DNA from: CAZCPB01 sp044223975
GTDB lineage: Bacteria; Planctomycetota; Phycisphaerae; Phycisphaerales; UBA1924
Assembly (NCBI GenBank): GCA_044223975.1
Contig: JBGALI010000018.1
Location: 1 to 64,000, forward strand
DNA: 64,000 bases
Direction: 5' to 3'
The position numbers were made by a program, and so were the translations under genes. Under the pieces are notes generated by a model. That model made no database searches, was not told where the DNA came from, and was given only the letters and a program-made list of their open reading frames with translations. Below, piece by piece: positions 15,600 to 24,457 of the stretch. Each line of letters opens with the position of its first letter. Position 1 is the stretch's first letter.

Positions 15600-16093
15600 T
15601 ACGTGGATAGCTTCAGCCAAACCGCGGGACCTGGAGTCGTTCCAACCCAGGAGCGTTGACGCACGTCCCCACCAGGCCGCCGCGCTGGCGCAATCCGACC
15701 TCGCACGCGCCGAAGATCTGCTGCGCGAGGCGCTGACCGCCGACCTGTACAACGGTCCGGCCCACAACAACCTCGGGGTCGTTTTCCTGAGCAAAGGGCA
15801 ACTCTACGAGGCCGCCTCCGAGTTCGACTGGGGACGGCAGTTGATGCCGCGGGTCCGCGCCATAACCTCGCGCTCACGCTCGAGCGCGCGGGCCGCACCC
15901 AGGAAGCCCTCGACACCTACCCCACCGCGCTTGAGGTCTACCCCGGGCACATATAGACAATGCTGGCGATCGCACAGCTGCAGGTCCGCGCGGGCAAGAC
16001 CGACGATTCGACGCAGGAGTACCTGCGCGAGATCGCGACGCGGGGGGATTCGAAACAGTGGCGAGCGTGGGCCGTGGCGAATTGGTCAAGTGA
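15600..16093 (+). pseudogene. Tetratricopeptide-repeat protein, frameshifted and interrupted
   Basis: Reading in order gives AEDLLREALTADLYNGPAH, then NNLGVVFLSKGQLYEAASEF (TPR helices). A frameshift near 15850 is followed by HNLALTLERAGRTQEALDTY, a TAG stop at about 15955, and then in the same frame MLAIAQLQVRAGKTDDSTQ and the tail QEYLREIATRGDSKQWRAW. One frameshift and one nonsense codon make it non-functional. The same tail occurs at 440-549 and 19337-19428. It follows rtcR, an arrangement also preserved in the duplicate at 19.2 kb, so rtcR-TPR was probably an ancestral gene pair. Confidence 0.75.
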
Positions 16094-16260
16094 AGCACCT
16101 CAACCGCCGCTCGGTGGAGTGACCCGCGCTACGCGTCGCTCGCCGACGCCGGTAGTCGGTCATTCCGCATAAGCGCGACACGCTCCATTCCCATTGTCTC
16201 TAGTCTATGACATCGCACCGCAAATCAGCAACCTCACTTGAAGCGTCATGCTGTCACGCC

Positions 16261-16289
16261 TTGACATGCCATGGAACTTCCGTTATACG
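16261..16289 (+). promoter_or_regulatory. Sigma-70-type promoter of the metallopeptidase gene
   Basis: TTGACA, a 17-bp spacer and TATACG. The -35 is a perfect match and the spacing is ideal. The gene starts at 16396, leaving a leader of about 100 nt. Confidence 0.6.
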
Positions 16290-16395
16290 GTCACTTTGCA
16301 AATGCGGTAAGCCGGCGGCTGCTGAAGGGCGCCCGTTAATGATCCCGGCCAACCGAGTGTGATTGGTGTTGCATCGGCCCTTTGAGAGGAAACAC

Positions 16396-19161
16396 ATGGC
16401 ACGCGCGTGTTCGAAGAGCGCTCTGATCGGCATTTTGACCATGGGCGTGGCAACGCTCGCGTTCGCGCAGTTGTCGCGGGACGATCGGCCAGCCGAGGCA
16501 TGGGATCGCCCGATTGTGCATCGCGGACCGACGGGCACCTTGGGAATCTATGGCAGGATCATGACCGGCGCAGGCACGCCGAGCGATGCGGCCCTCGCCG
16601 CGTTGCGGGGCTCGAAGCGTACGCTCGGGATAACCACCGACGATTTGGCACCTTACAATCCGCCCGGTCGTGGCGGCAACGTCGTTCCCATGATGGGCAC
16701 GCGTGACCGACCCAAGTTCTGGTTCGTGACGTTCACGCAGACCGCCTCGGGCCTGCCCGTCTTTGACACGCGTGTCGGGGTGCTTGTCGGGAATGCCCCC
16801 GGCTTCCCGGTGGTGGCGCTCAAGGCGAACACCCGATCGCTGGACGGCTTGGCGATAAGCCGCCCGGCCGTTGAAGAACCCAACCTCGCCGAGGCCATGA
16901 AGTGCGGGATGGCGGCTCGCCCCGGCGTCCACTCCTTCGCATCGCCACGCGTTGGCGTGTGGGCCGGCACCGATGCCGCCCACACCTCCGCTCGCGTCGC
17001 GGTCGAGTTTTACGGCGACTTGGACGATGACGACCGAATCCGGTTCATCGCCGATGCGTCCACCGGTGAGATCCTCTTTTCCGAATCGGTCACCTGCTAC
17101 GCGGATCTGACGGTGAACACGTCGGGTCTCGCCACGCTCACCGGCGGGGCGAACGGCTGGAAGACGGACGACTGCACCGCAGAGAGTTCATTCCCCCTGC
17201 CGTGGCTGGCTGTGACCGCCAACAGCACCACGCACTACACGGATGCGAACGGCGCCCTGGTGATCAGCGGCCTGACGGGCTCTGTGTCCCCCTCGACCGA
17301 GGTGAATGGGCTCTACTTCGCGATTCACCGACATACGGGCGGCTCGGACGAGTCGCTGAGCGACACCGTGACGGTGCCGGCCACCGTCAATTTCGTGTTC
17401 AACAGCACCAACAGCACGCAAGACTACCGCTCTGCAGTGAACGCGTACCGGTGGGCTCAGAAGACCTATGACTTCGTAGCCGCTCATGCGCCCAGCATTG
17501 ATCAGGATGGCACCTGCAACGCGCCGTTCGATATCTATGTTAATCGCGGCACCGGCGCCGCGTACATCGCGCCCAACGGCGATTGCGTGGGTGCTTTCGT
17601 CAGACTTCCGGGCGGGTCTCCCTCGCCGGCCTGTGCCACGATCGTGGCTCACGAGTACGGCCATCACGTTATCAACATGGCGGGGTACTCAGGTCACACC
17701 ACGTACAACGAAGGAATGGCCGACACGATCAGCATGCTCGTAACGGACCAACCGGAGTTCGGTGCCGGAATCTATGACTGCGATGTCCCGCTGCGCACCG
17801 CCGTCAACGCCCTCACCTACCCGTGTGCCGACTATTCCGATGAGCACACGTGCGGCCAGTTGCTCAGCGGCTGCTTCTGGGAACTGCGCGAACTGCTCTA
17901 CGCGGACAACGCCTCCACCTATATGGATATTCTGGCGCCTCTCGCCCTCAACAGCATCGCGATGTACGTCGGCCCAGGCAAGATCGATCCGAGCGTCTTT
18001 CTCGACGTCCTGACACTCGACGATGACAACGCCGATCTCTGCGACGGCACCCCCCACGGGGGCATGATCTACACGGCGTTCGCCGCTCACCGCATGACGA
18101 TTGCGAACTTCACCGGTGATGCTTCGTGCCTCCAGCACGGCCCGCTCAAGTTCGAATTCAGCCAGACTCTGCCGACGAGCGCCCTCCCGGGCGAGACCAC
18201 CAACGTGACCGTGACGGTCTCGGGGCTCTACGGCAATACGCCCGAGGACGACGCCGCATGGCTGTACGTTGACAGCACCGGCGATGGCGACTTCACGGAG
18301 TACGAACTGACCCGCACCGCGGCCAACCAGTACACCGCCGCCATCGTCGCACCAGGCGAGGGCGGCAGCGCGATCCGCTATTACCTCAGGGCGCAGACCG
18401 ACGAAGAACTCGACTCGGTCTACCCGCCAGGTGCTCCAGACCGGTGCATCACGCTGACGGCGACCAGCCGGATGACCCCGCTGGCGACGTACACCTTCAA
18501 CGACAGTTCATTGAGCGGTTGGTCGCTCAGTCATACCAACTGTTTTCAGTCCGCGCCCCCCCAAATCGGAGCCACAGCGAATAGCTCCCTCCTCCCGCCC
18601 ACCGGACCGGACCTTGGGATGACGACGCTCCTCAACGGCCAACCCTTCCCGGGGAACAGCCAGGTTTCGGTGACCTCGCCGGCCGTGGACACGACCGGAT
18701 GCGACGGCGTGCGAGTCTCCTATGCGCGATGGTTCAAGGAAAGGGGGGCGCTCCTGGATGCAGATGACTACGTAAGACTGCAGGTTTCCTACGACAACGG
18801 AAGCAACTGGAGCACGCTCGAGCAGGTCGGCCCCGGAGGGGCCGACGCCGGCGGCGGCTGGCGATACAAGTGGTTCCCGCTGACCCCTTCAGCGGAAACG
18901 AAACTCCGTGTCGTACACAACATGGTGGACGCTGGTGAAGCAGGGAACACGGCCATGATTTCCTTCGATAACGTCGAGATTTCGTCGTTCAAGGGCTGTC
19001 CCTCAGACTTTGACAACAACGGCTTTGTGAACGGCGCCGACTACGACGCGTTCCTCGACGCTTTCGGCAACGGCGAACCGTGCGCGGACTTTGACGGCGA
19101 TACCTTCGTCACCGGCGATGACTTTGACGACTATGCCGACGCGTTCATAGCGGGTTGCTAG
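16396..19161 (+). CDS. Secreted zinc metallopeptidase with C-terminal dockerin-like tail
   Basis: A 921-residue protein. The ATG at 16396 follows AGAGGA, and residues 1-25 form a signal peptide (LIGILTMGVATLAFAQ). The catalytic domain has HEYGHH (near residue 419) with a downstream Glu in YNEGMAD (near 438), the gluzincin-type arrangement of fungalysin or thermolysin-like peptidases. Beta-rich domains follow, including a jelly-roll or CBM-like region. The last 55 residues contain paired acidic loops (DFDNNGFVNGADYDAFLDAF and DFDGDTFVTGDDF) like the dockerin/EF-hand tails of secreted planctomycete proteins. It lies between two copies of rtcR/TPR remnants and has its own promoter, so it may have been inserted there. 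Confidence 0.85.
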   Translation: MARACSKSALIGILTMGVATLAFAQLSRDDRPAEAWDRPIVHRGPTGTLGIYGRIMTGAGTPSDAALAALRGSKRTLGITTDDLAPYNPPGRGGNVVPMMGTRDRPKFWFVTFTQTASGLPVFDTRVGVLVGNAPGFPVVALKANTRSLDGLAISRPAVEEPNLAEAMKCGMAARPGVHSFASPRVGVWAGTDAAHTSARVAVEFYGDLDDDDRIRFIADASTGEILFSESVTCYADLTVNTSGLATLTGGANGWKTDDCTAESSFPLPWLAVTANSTTHYTDANGALVISGLTGSVSPSTEVNGLYFAIHRHTGGSDESLSDTVTVPATVNFVFNSTNSTQDYRSAVNAYRWAQKTYDFVAAHAPSIDQDGTCNAPFDIYVNRGTGAAYIAPNGDCVGAFVRLPGGSPSPACATIVAHEYGHHVINMAGYSGHTTYNEGMADTISMLVTDQPEFGAGIYDCDVPLRTAVNALTYPCADYSDEHTCGQLLSGCFWELRELLYADNASTYMDILAPLALNSIAMYVGPGKIDPSVFLDVLTLDDDNADLCDGTPHGGMIYTAFAAHRMTIANFTGDASCLQHGPLKFEFSQTLPTSALPGETTNVTVTVSGLYGNTPEDDAAWLYVDSTGDGDFTEYELTRTAANQYTAAIVAPGEGGSAIRYYLRAQTDEELDSVYPPGAPDRCITLTATSRMTPLATYTFNDSSLSGWSLSHTNCFQSAPPQIGATANSSLLPPTGPDLGMTTLLNGQPFPGNSQVSVTSPAVDTTGCDGVRVSYARWFKERGALLDADDYVRLQVSYDNGSNWSTLEQVGPGGADAGGGWRYKWFPLTPSAETKLRVVHNMVDAGEAGNTAMISFDNVEISSFKGCPSDFDNNGFVNGADYDAFLDAFGNGEPCADFDGDTFVTGDDFDDYADAFIAGC

Positions 19162-19203
19162 AAGCCCGCTCCGGCCTGAAGGACCGCATGGAGTACCAAG
19201 CCG

Positions 19204-19428
19204 TCAGAGGCGGGGCGCACCTTGTTCGCGGCATCCCGTCAGAGCAAGGCGGCACCGAACGACGCCGACCGCCTGCGCAGGTACGCCGCCAGATTCGGCC
19301 TTTCTTGGGGCCGTATCCGGGCTGCAACCCCCGCATGCAGCTCGACACAGGAGTACCCGCGCGAGGTCGCGATGCGGGGGAATTCGGACCACTGGCGAGC
19401 GTGGGCGCGCGGCGAAATGGTCAAGTGA
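19204..19428 (+). pseudogene. Fused remnants of the rtcR C-terminus and TPR-protein C-terminus
   Basis: 19204-19326 encodes SEAGRTLFAASRQSK, then APNDADRLRRY and RFGLSWGRIRAA, nearly identical to the last DNA-binding part of RtcR. It joins in the same frame to TQEYPREVAMRGNSDHWRAW and ends GEMVK-stop at 19426-19428, the tail of the broken TPR gene. It lacks the rest of both proteins. The rtcR-then-TPR order is the same as at 15.2-16.1 kb, so this is a duplicated and internally deleted copy of that segment. Confidence 0.75.
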
Positions 19429-19514
19429 AGGTCACAGCTGAACCGCCGCACGGTCGAGGGACGTGTTCCACGAGTCGCTCGCTGATACGCACTGGAAACC
19501 AGGCCAGCCGAACA

Positions 19515-19555
19515 TTGGTCGGCCTTGAGCACCCTTGACTCAAGGCCGACCAATC
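19515..19555. repeat. Perfect 16-bp inverted repeat with 9-nt loop
   Basis: The arms ATTGGTCGGCCTTGAG and CTCAAGGCCGACCAAT are exact complements around a 9-nt loop. No T tract flanks it on either side. It may be a terminator-like hairpin at the end of the degraded TPR copy, or a protein-binding or recombination site. Confidence 0.7.
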
Positions 19556-19903
19556 CAGCGGGCTGCCAAAAGTCGATTGCGGTTTGAGTGTCAATCTCGA
19601 TCCGGCCGCCATGGTTCCCAAATCCCGCGGATGTGATCGAAGACCCTCCGTTATAGACGAGCGTACACGCTCTTGCTCATGACACATGGTCGCGTAGGTG
19701 CCCGCACGGCAATGAGGCGTCAAGCTGGCCCCGAGCCTTTTCCGTCGTCGTTTCGCGCTCCTGTGGAGCGGGCCAATCCCTGAACGCTCTTTCCGACGCC
19801 AAGCCCCAGCCGCCACTCTTCAGGCGTGCTGGCGGTCGACGTCGGCGTGCTGCGAGCGGGGCTTTTAGGGGAAATTGGGCTTGTCGGGCTCGAGCGGCTC
19901 GGC

Positions 19904-20045
19904 ATCGCATAAGACTATATTGCAAAGTCACTTATGCGATTTGTCGCCGGCCAAGTTCTGCCAAATCCGCGATCAGGTGCGCGCACCTTGCTCATCCTGA
20001 TCCGCCTATATGGTGTCGGGGGCATTCACGTCTGAGATTGAGGGC
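19904..20045 (+). repeat. Shared noncoding element, copy B
   Basis: Partner of 8190-8330 in the same orientation. This copy has a perfect 10-bp dyad ATCGCATAAG/CTTATGCGAT with a 17-nt spacer (19904-19913 and 19931-19940). The shared right-hand block TATGGTGTCGGGG then GAGATTGAGGG is present. The two copies bracket the whole Rtc/Ro block and its duplicated debris. Confidence 0.55.
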
Positions 20046-20339
20046 TTCGTATCGGGTGCGGCCGAGCGCGATAGCGTTCTATGCTCAGGTAACCCGTGCA
20101 TGCCAGTTTCCAAACGGATCAGCGCCCCGGCTTTCTTCAGTCACGGGGCGGATTCTGTTTTCATTTCCGGTCTCGTGTACCGCCAGACCAGTGCCTGGCG
20201 GGGTCGGCGAGGGATTGTGCGCCGCACGGGCATCGGACCCGCGCGGTGACCGGCGAAGGGCGGCATCGGGCGCCGGCACGCGCTCCGGCCGAGGCCGGGA
20301 ACGTGCGCCAGGGCAAACCACAATGACAAGGGGCCGTCG

Positions 20340-21029
20340 ATGCGACACGTGGAACACCACCGCTCTCACCGGATCGGCTGGCTGCGGGCCGCCGTGCTCG
20401 GCGCCAATGACGGGATTGTTTCCACCGCCAGCCTGATCGTCGGCGTGGCCGCCGCCGAGTCCAGCCGCGGCAACATCCTTGTCGCGGGCATCGCGGGCCT
20501 GGTCGCCGGCGCGATGTCGATGGCCGCGGGCGAGTACGTCTCCGTCAGCTCCCAGTCCGATACGGAGAACGCCGATCTCGCCCGGGAGCGCCAGGAGCTG
20601 GCCGCCGACCCCGTGCACGAGCACGCCGAACTCACGGCCATCTACGTCGAGCGCGGCCTTGACGCCAAGCTCGCGGACGAGGTGGCCACGCAGCTGATGG
20701 CCAAGGATGCGCTGGGTGCTCACGCCCGCGACGAGCTGGGAATCACGGCAGCGCTCAGTGCGCGGCCGGTTCAAGCCGCGTTCGCGTCGGCGGCCACGTT
20801 CACGGTCGGCGCCGCCCTGCCGCTTGTGCTCTGCGCCGTCGTGCCACGTGCCGCGATCGTCTGGGCGGTCTCGGGAGGTTCACTGGTCTTCCTTGCGTCC
20901 CTGGGCGCTCTGGCGGCCTACGCCGGCGGATCACCGGTCTTGAAGTCGGCGGCGCGTGTGGCCTTCTGGGGTGCGCTTGCGATGGGCCTCACCGCCGGCG
21001 CGGGAGCCCTGTACGGCGCCGCCGTGTGA
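20340..21029 (+). CDS. VIT-family Fe/Mn transporter-like membrane protein
   Basis: A 229-residue protein. The N-terminus HHRSHRIGWLRAAVLGANDGIVSTASLIVGV is diagnostic of the VIT1/CCC1 family (shown here as the segments HRIGWLRAAVLGANDG and STASLIVGV), followed by AGAMSMAAGEYVSVSSQ with the metal-binding Met/Glu residues. Five hydrophobic segments flank a cytosolic insert (about residues 80-140). It probably exports or sequesters Fe(II) or Mn(II) from the cytoplasm. The ATG at 20340 follows AAGGGG. It stands alone between a repeat element and a convergent gene. Confidence 0.9.
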   Translation: MRHVEHHRSHRIGWLRAAVLGANDGIVSTASLIVGVAAAESSRGNILVAGIAGLVAGAMSMAAGEYVSVSSQSDTENADLARERQELAADPVHEHAELTAIYVERGLDAKLADEVATQLMAKDALGAHARDELGITAALSARPVQAAFASAATFTVGAALPLVLCAVVPRAAIVWAVSGGSLVFLASLGALAAYAGGSPVLKSAARVAFWGALAMGLTAGAGALYGAAV

Positions 21030-21175
21030 GACGGCGCGCCCGCAATTGGCGACGCGACCGGCCGTTCCCTGGCTGCTCGATCCGGACCGGTGTTCGCGAT
21101 CGTTCATGAGTCGCCTTGTTCCAAACGACCGCGACCCGACGTCCATCCTCGCGCGCAGGGGCGCCCCCTCGGTCG

Positions 21176-21877
21176 TCAGCACCCCGCCGCGAACGCCGCG
21201 ATGAACTCGTCGAAGTCGACGCCGTTCACGAACGTGTCGTGGTTGAAGTCGGCGGACTGATCGCCGGCCTCGAACGCGGCGACGAACGAATCAAAGTCGA
21301 CCCCGTTGACGAACGTGTTCTGGTCGTAGTCGGACGGGCAGAGGAACCCGACGTAGTGGGCCGCGTCGTCGAGGTTGATCCAGCCGATGTTCTCGCCCCA
21401 GGCGTGGCCGCGCAGGCGGCGCTCGACATCATCGAACCGGGCGGGGCTCGCCGGCGTGGCCAGGGCGCCGGCGCCGAAATTGATCCAGCCGATGTTCTCG
21501 CCCCACGCCAGGCCCGAGAGCGTGCCGTCGGCAAGGATGTTCACGCCGAAATCAACGCCCGTGGCGTTGGAGTAGGCCAGGCCATTGCTCGGCTGCCCGC
21601 CACCCACGCTGATCCAGCCGACGTTTTCCGACCAGATGTAGCCGGACAGGAACTGCGACCCCAGGAACACGCCCTGCGACGCGAGGGGGGAGCCGGCATC
21701 GCGCCAATCCATCCAGCCGACGTTCTCACTCCATGAGTACGAGGTGAGAGGAGCGACGTTGGAGAGCTGGGCCGCGGCCGGCGCGGCGAGCGCGCCCGCC
21801 GCGATCAGGGCCGCGAGCCCCGTGCGTGTTCTGGTGTGCTGCGCGGGCGAGGTGCTGCATGTGCGATCGAGGTTCAT
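21176..21877 (-). CDS. Secreted protein with ENVGW repeats and dockerin-like tail
   Basis: A 233-residue protein with an N-terminal signal sequence (about residues 18-37, ending in APAAAQ). Four similar units contain WSENVGWMDW, WSENVGWISV, WGENIGWINF and WGENIGWINL at irregular spacing of roughly 35-50 residues, probably short beta-hairpin repeats of unknown function. The C-terminus has two acidic EF-hand-like loops (DYDQNTFVNGVDFD and DFNHDTFVNGVDFD) like those of the peptidase at 16.4 kb. It is presumably extracellular or surface-attached. Confidence 0.75.
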   Translation of the reverse strand: MNLDRTCSTSPAQHTRTRTGLAALIAAGALAAPAAAQLSNVAPLTSYSWSENVGWMDWRDAGSPLASQGVFLGSQFLSGYIWSENVGWISVGGGQPSNGLAYSNATGVDFGVNILADGTLSGLAWGENIGWINFGAGALATPASPARFDDVERRLRGHAWGENIGWINLDDAAHYVGFLCPSDYDQNTFVNGVDFDSFVAAFEAGDQSADFNHDTFVNGVDFDEFIAAFAAGC

Positions 21878-21904
21878 GGGATGCTCCTGGGTGGCGTCGG
21901 CGCT

Positions 21905-23221
21905 TCAGTACGACACGTTCGCGTTCGCGTTGGTGTTGGTGCCGAACGCCGCGGCGGTGGTGATGATGGTGCCGATGAAGTTCCCGGCGACGACCTGGCC
22001 GTAGTTGTCGGTGTTTCCGGAGGCGGTGTTGCGGAGGAAGATGTTCCCGGTGACAGTGGCTTCGAAGCCCCTGACGTGGCGGATGGCCTGGCAGCCCTCG
22101 ATGCGGTTGCGGGCGCCGGTGAGGACGAAGCCGGCGTTGGCGCCGAGGGAGAGCGTCGTCGGGCCGGAGGCGATGCAGTTGAGGAAGGTGTTGGCGATGG
22201 AGCCGCGGAAGTCGTTGCCGCCGTTGCCGTAGGCGTTGCAGCGGTCGGCGATGGAGTCTTCACCGAGGGAGAAGCCGTCACGTGTGTTGTTGGAGGCGAC
22301 GCAGTCGGTGACGATGCCGGTGGAGCCGGTGCGGAAGCCGTCGCCGGTGGCGCCGCTGGTGCTGGTGGCGGTGCACCCGATGACGGTGGCGGCGGAGACG
22401 TTGAAGCCGAAGCCGGCGTTGGACTCGGCGATGCAGTGGGACAGGGACGAGCCGCCGAAGGCGGCGAACCCTCCGGCGCTGTTCTGGCGAGCGGAGCAGC
22501 CGTCGAAGAGGTTGGAAGCGCCGCCGGAGGCGAAGCCCAGGCCGGTGTTGAACCGCGCGATGCAGCCGCGGAGGGAGGAGGAGGCGAAGGGTGCGAAGCC
22601 GGCGTCGGTGTTGTTGTCGGCGGAGCAGTCGGCGAGGGAGTTGCTCAGGCCTGTGTTGAAGCCGTCGCCGGTGTTGGAGGAGGCGACGCATGAGCGGAGG
22701 AGGGTGTCGGGGCCGGTGCTGAAGCCGTTGGACTTGTTGCCGACGGCACGGACGTTCTCGATGGTGGCGCCGCCGGCGCCGGTGGTGGCGGTGTCGATGC
22801 CGGCGCCGGCCCAGTTGCGGAGGACGCCGTTGCGGAGGGTGAGGCGCTTGCCGGTGTTGTTATCGGCGGTGATGCCGGAGCTGACGGAGTTGCCCAGGCC
22901 GGTGCCGACGACGGAGAAGCCGTTGAGGTCGAGCGTGACGTTGTCGGCCGCGATCTGGATGCCCGAGCCTTGGAATCCGGCGGGGGCGACGATGTTGCTC
23001 GAGAGGTAGTACGAGCCGCTCTGGTTGATGATGATCATCACCGAGCCGTTCGCGGGGTTGGCGGGCTGCCCGATCGCGGTGCGCGGCTCGACCTCCGTGA
23101 GCGTCTTGTACGACGACGCTACCGGCCCCGCGGGCGGGTTGAGCGGGCCGGCGAGGACCGCGCCGGCGGCGGCGATGAGGATGAGGGCGGGGGCGGCTGT
23201 CCGGGCGGCGATGCGGTTCAT
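21905..23221 (-). CDS. Secreted right-handed beta-helix protein, paralogue 1
   Basis: A 438-residue protein with a signal peptide, a conserved block GPLNPPAGPV then YKTLTEVEPRT, and many PbH1-type repeats (such as SNTGDGFNTG and ARFNTGLGFASG), ending ANANVSY. It resembles pectate-lyase-like surface proteins, but no catalytic residues can be assigned. It is the most distal of three tandem paralogues on the minus strand; the repeats are Gly/Asn/Ser-rich. Confidence 0.85.
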   Translation of the reverse strand: MNRIAARTAAPALILIAAAGAVLAGPLNPPAGPVASSYKTLTEVEPRTAIGQPANPANGSVMIIINQSGSYYLSSNIVAPAGFQGSGIQIAADNVTLDLNGFSVVGTGLGNSVSSGITADNNTGKRLTLRNGVLRNWAGAGIDTATTGAGGATIENVRAVGNKSNGFSTGPDTLLRSCVASSNTGDGFNTGLSNSLADCSADNNTDAGFAPFASSSLRGCIARFNTGLGFASGGASNLFDGCSARQNSAGGFAAFGGSSLSHCIAESNAGFGFNVSAATVIGCTATSTSGATGDGFRTGSTGIVTDCVASNNTRDGFSLGEDSIADRCNAYGNGGNDFRGSIANTFLNCIASGPTTLSLGANAGFVLTGARNRIEGCQAIRHVRGFEATVTGNIFLRNTASGNTDNYGQVVAGNFIGTIITTAAAFGTNTNANANVSY

Positions 23222-23296
23222 GGTCTATCTCCGTGGTGCGTGCTGGTGTTGCCTGCAATGCGTCGCCCGGCCCGAGGAGCGCTAACCGCGCGCGGC

Positions 23297-24361
23297 TCAG
23301 TAGGTGAAGTTCGCGTTGGACTCCGACGTGCCCAGGGCCGAGCCGCCCGTGTTGCCGGCGATCGCGGGGCATGTGGTCGCCGAGACGACGTAGCAGACGT
23401 TCCCGGCGGCGACGTTCCAGTTGGTGGTGTTCCCCGAGCAGGAGTTCTTGATGACGAAGTTGCCGGTACCGGTCACGTAGACGCCAAGGTCGGCACCGAG
23501 GCAGTTGTTGCCTTCGATGCGGTTGTCGGTGCCGGTGGCGTAGATGCCGGCGCCGCCGAAGTTGCCGGTCCCGTTGCCTTCGGCGGTGTTGCCGGCGACG
23601 CGGCACTTGGTGTCGACGCGGATGCCGTCCTGGGCGTTGAGGCGGACGGTGCAGTCGAGGATGGTGCAGGCGTCGGAGGCGCGGATGCCCTCGAAGCCGC
23701 TGGCGGCGACGCTGCAGCGGGTGATGGTGCAGCCGTCCTCGGCGTAGATGCCGCGGGCGCTGTTGTTGGTCATGGTGCAGTCGATGATGCAGGAGGTCGT
23801 GCCGGCGACGATCCCGGTGCCGGCGTTGTATGTGCTCGAGCAGTGGGAGATGATGCCCGAGACGCCCACGGCCAGGCCGGAGCCTTGGTTCTGGTAGGCG
23901 CGGACGTCGTCGATGCGGGTGTTGAAGCTTGTGCCGTTGCTGAGGCTGATGCCCGAGGCGCCCCAGGAGCGGACGACGCCGTGTACGACGGCGATGTTGG
24001 CGACGGTTCCCTGAACGGCGATGCCGTCGGCGGAGCCCGCGACGCCGAGCATCTCAAAGCCGTTCAGGTCGATCGTGACGTCGCTGACGGTGATGATGAT
24101 GCCCGAGCGGCCTGCCTGCCCCGTGAGGTTCCCCGTGAGGTAGTACGAGCCCGCCTTGGTGATCTTGAAGAGGGCGGTGGCGTCGCCGGGCGTGTTGGTC
24201 GCGTTGATGGCGGTGCGCGGCTCGACCTCGGTGAGGGTTTTGAAGGACGAGGTGACGGGCCCGGCGGGCGGGTTGAGCGGGCCGGCCATGAGCCATCCGG
24301 CCGACGCAAGGAGGGCCACAGCGGAGAGGATTGCGGCCGCGGAACGAGGGGTGCAGGACAT
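23297..24361 (-). CDS. Secreted right-handed beta-helix protein, paralogue 2
   Basis: A 354-residue protein with a signal peptide, GPLNPPAGPV and FKTLTEVEPRTAINAT, then PbH1 repeats and a C-terminus SNANFTY. The C-terminal block (NSCSGNTTNWNVAAGNVCYVV) is closely similar to that of paralogue 3. It lies 75 bp upstream of paralogue 1 and 96 bp downstream of paralogue 3. Cys pairs recur along the repeats. Confidence 0.85.
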   Translation of the reverse strand: MSCTPRSAAAILSAVALLASAGWLMAGPLNPPAGPVTSSFKTLTEVEPRTAINATNTPGDATALFKITKAGSYYLTGNLTGQAGRSGIIITVSDVTIDLNGFEMLGVAGSADGIAVQGTVANIAVVHGVVRSWGASGISLSNGTSFNTRIDDVRAYQNQGSGLAVGVSGIISHCSSTYNAGTGIVAGTTSCIIDCTMTNNSARGIYAEDGCTITRCSVAASGFEGIRASDACTILDCTVRLNAQDGIRVDTKCRVAGNTAEGNGTGNFGGAGIYATGTDNRIEGNNCLGADLGVYVTGTGNFVIKNSCSGNTTNWNVAAGNVCYVVSATTCPAIAGNTGGSALGTSESNANFTY

Positions 24362-24457
24362 GGGTGCTCTCGTGAAAAAAGGGTGGGAGGGAGGAGCGGG
24401 ACCGGGACGGTGCTCCAGCCTGTGTCGCGCGGCAGGAGCCGACGCTTCCGGCGGCGC

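Larger units (their letters stand above)
19429..20339. other. Gene-poor stretch before the VIT-family gene
   Basis: About 900 bp without a supported gene. It contains a perfect 16-bp inverted repeat (19515-19555) and copy B of the shared noncoding element (19904-20045). Short open frames on both strands look random. Confidence 0.5.
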
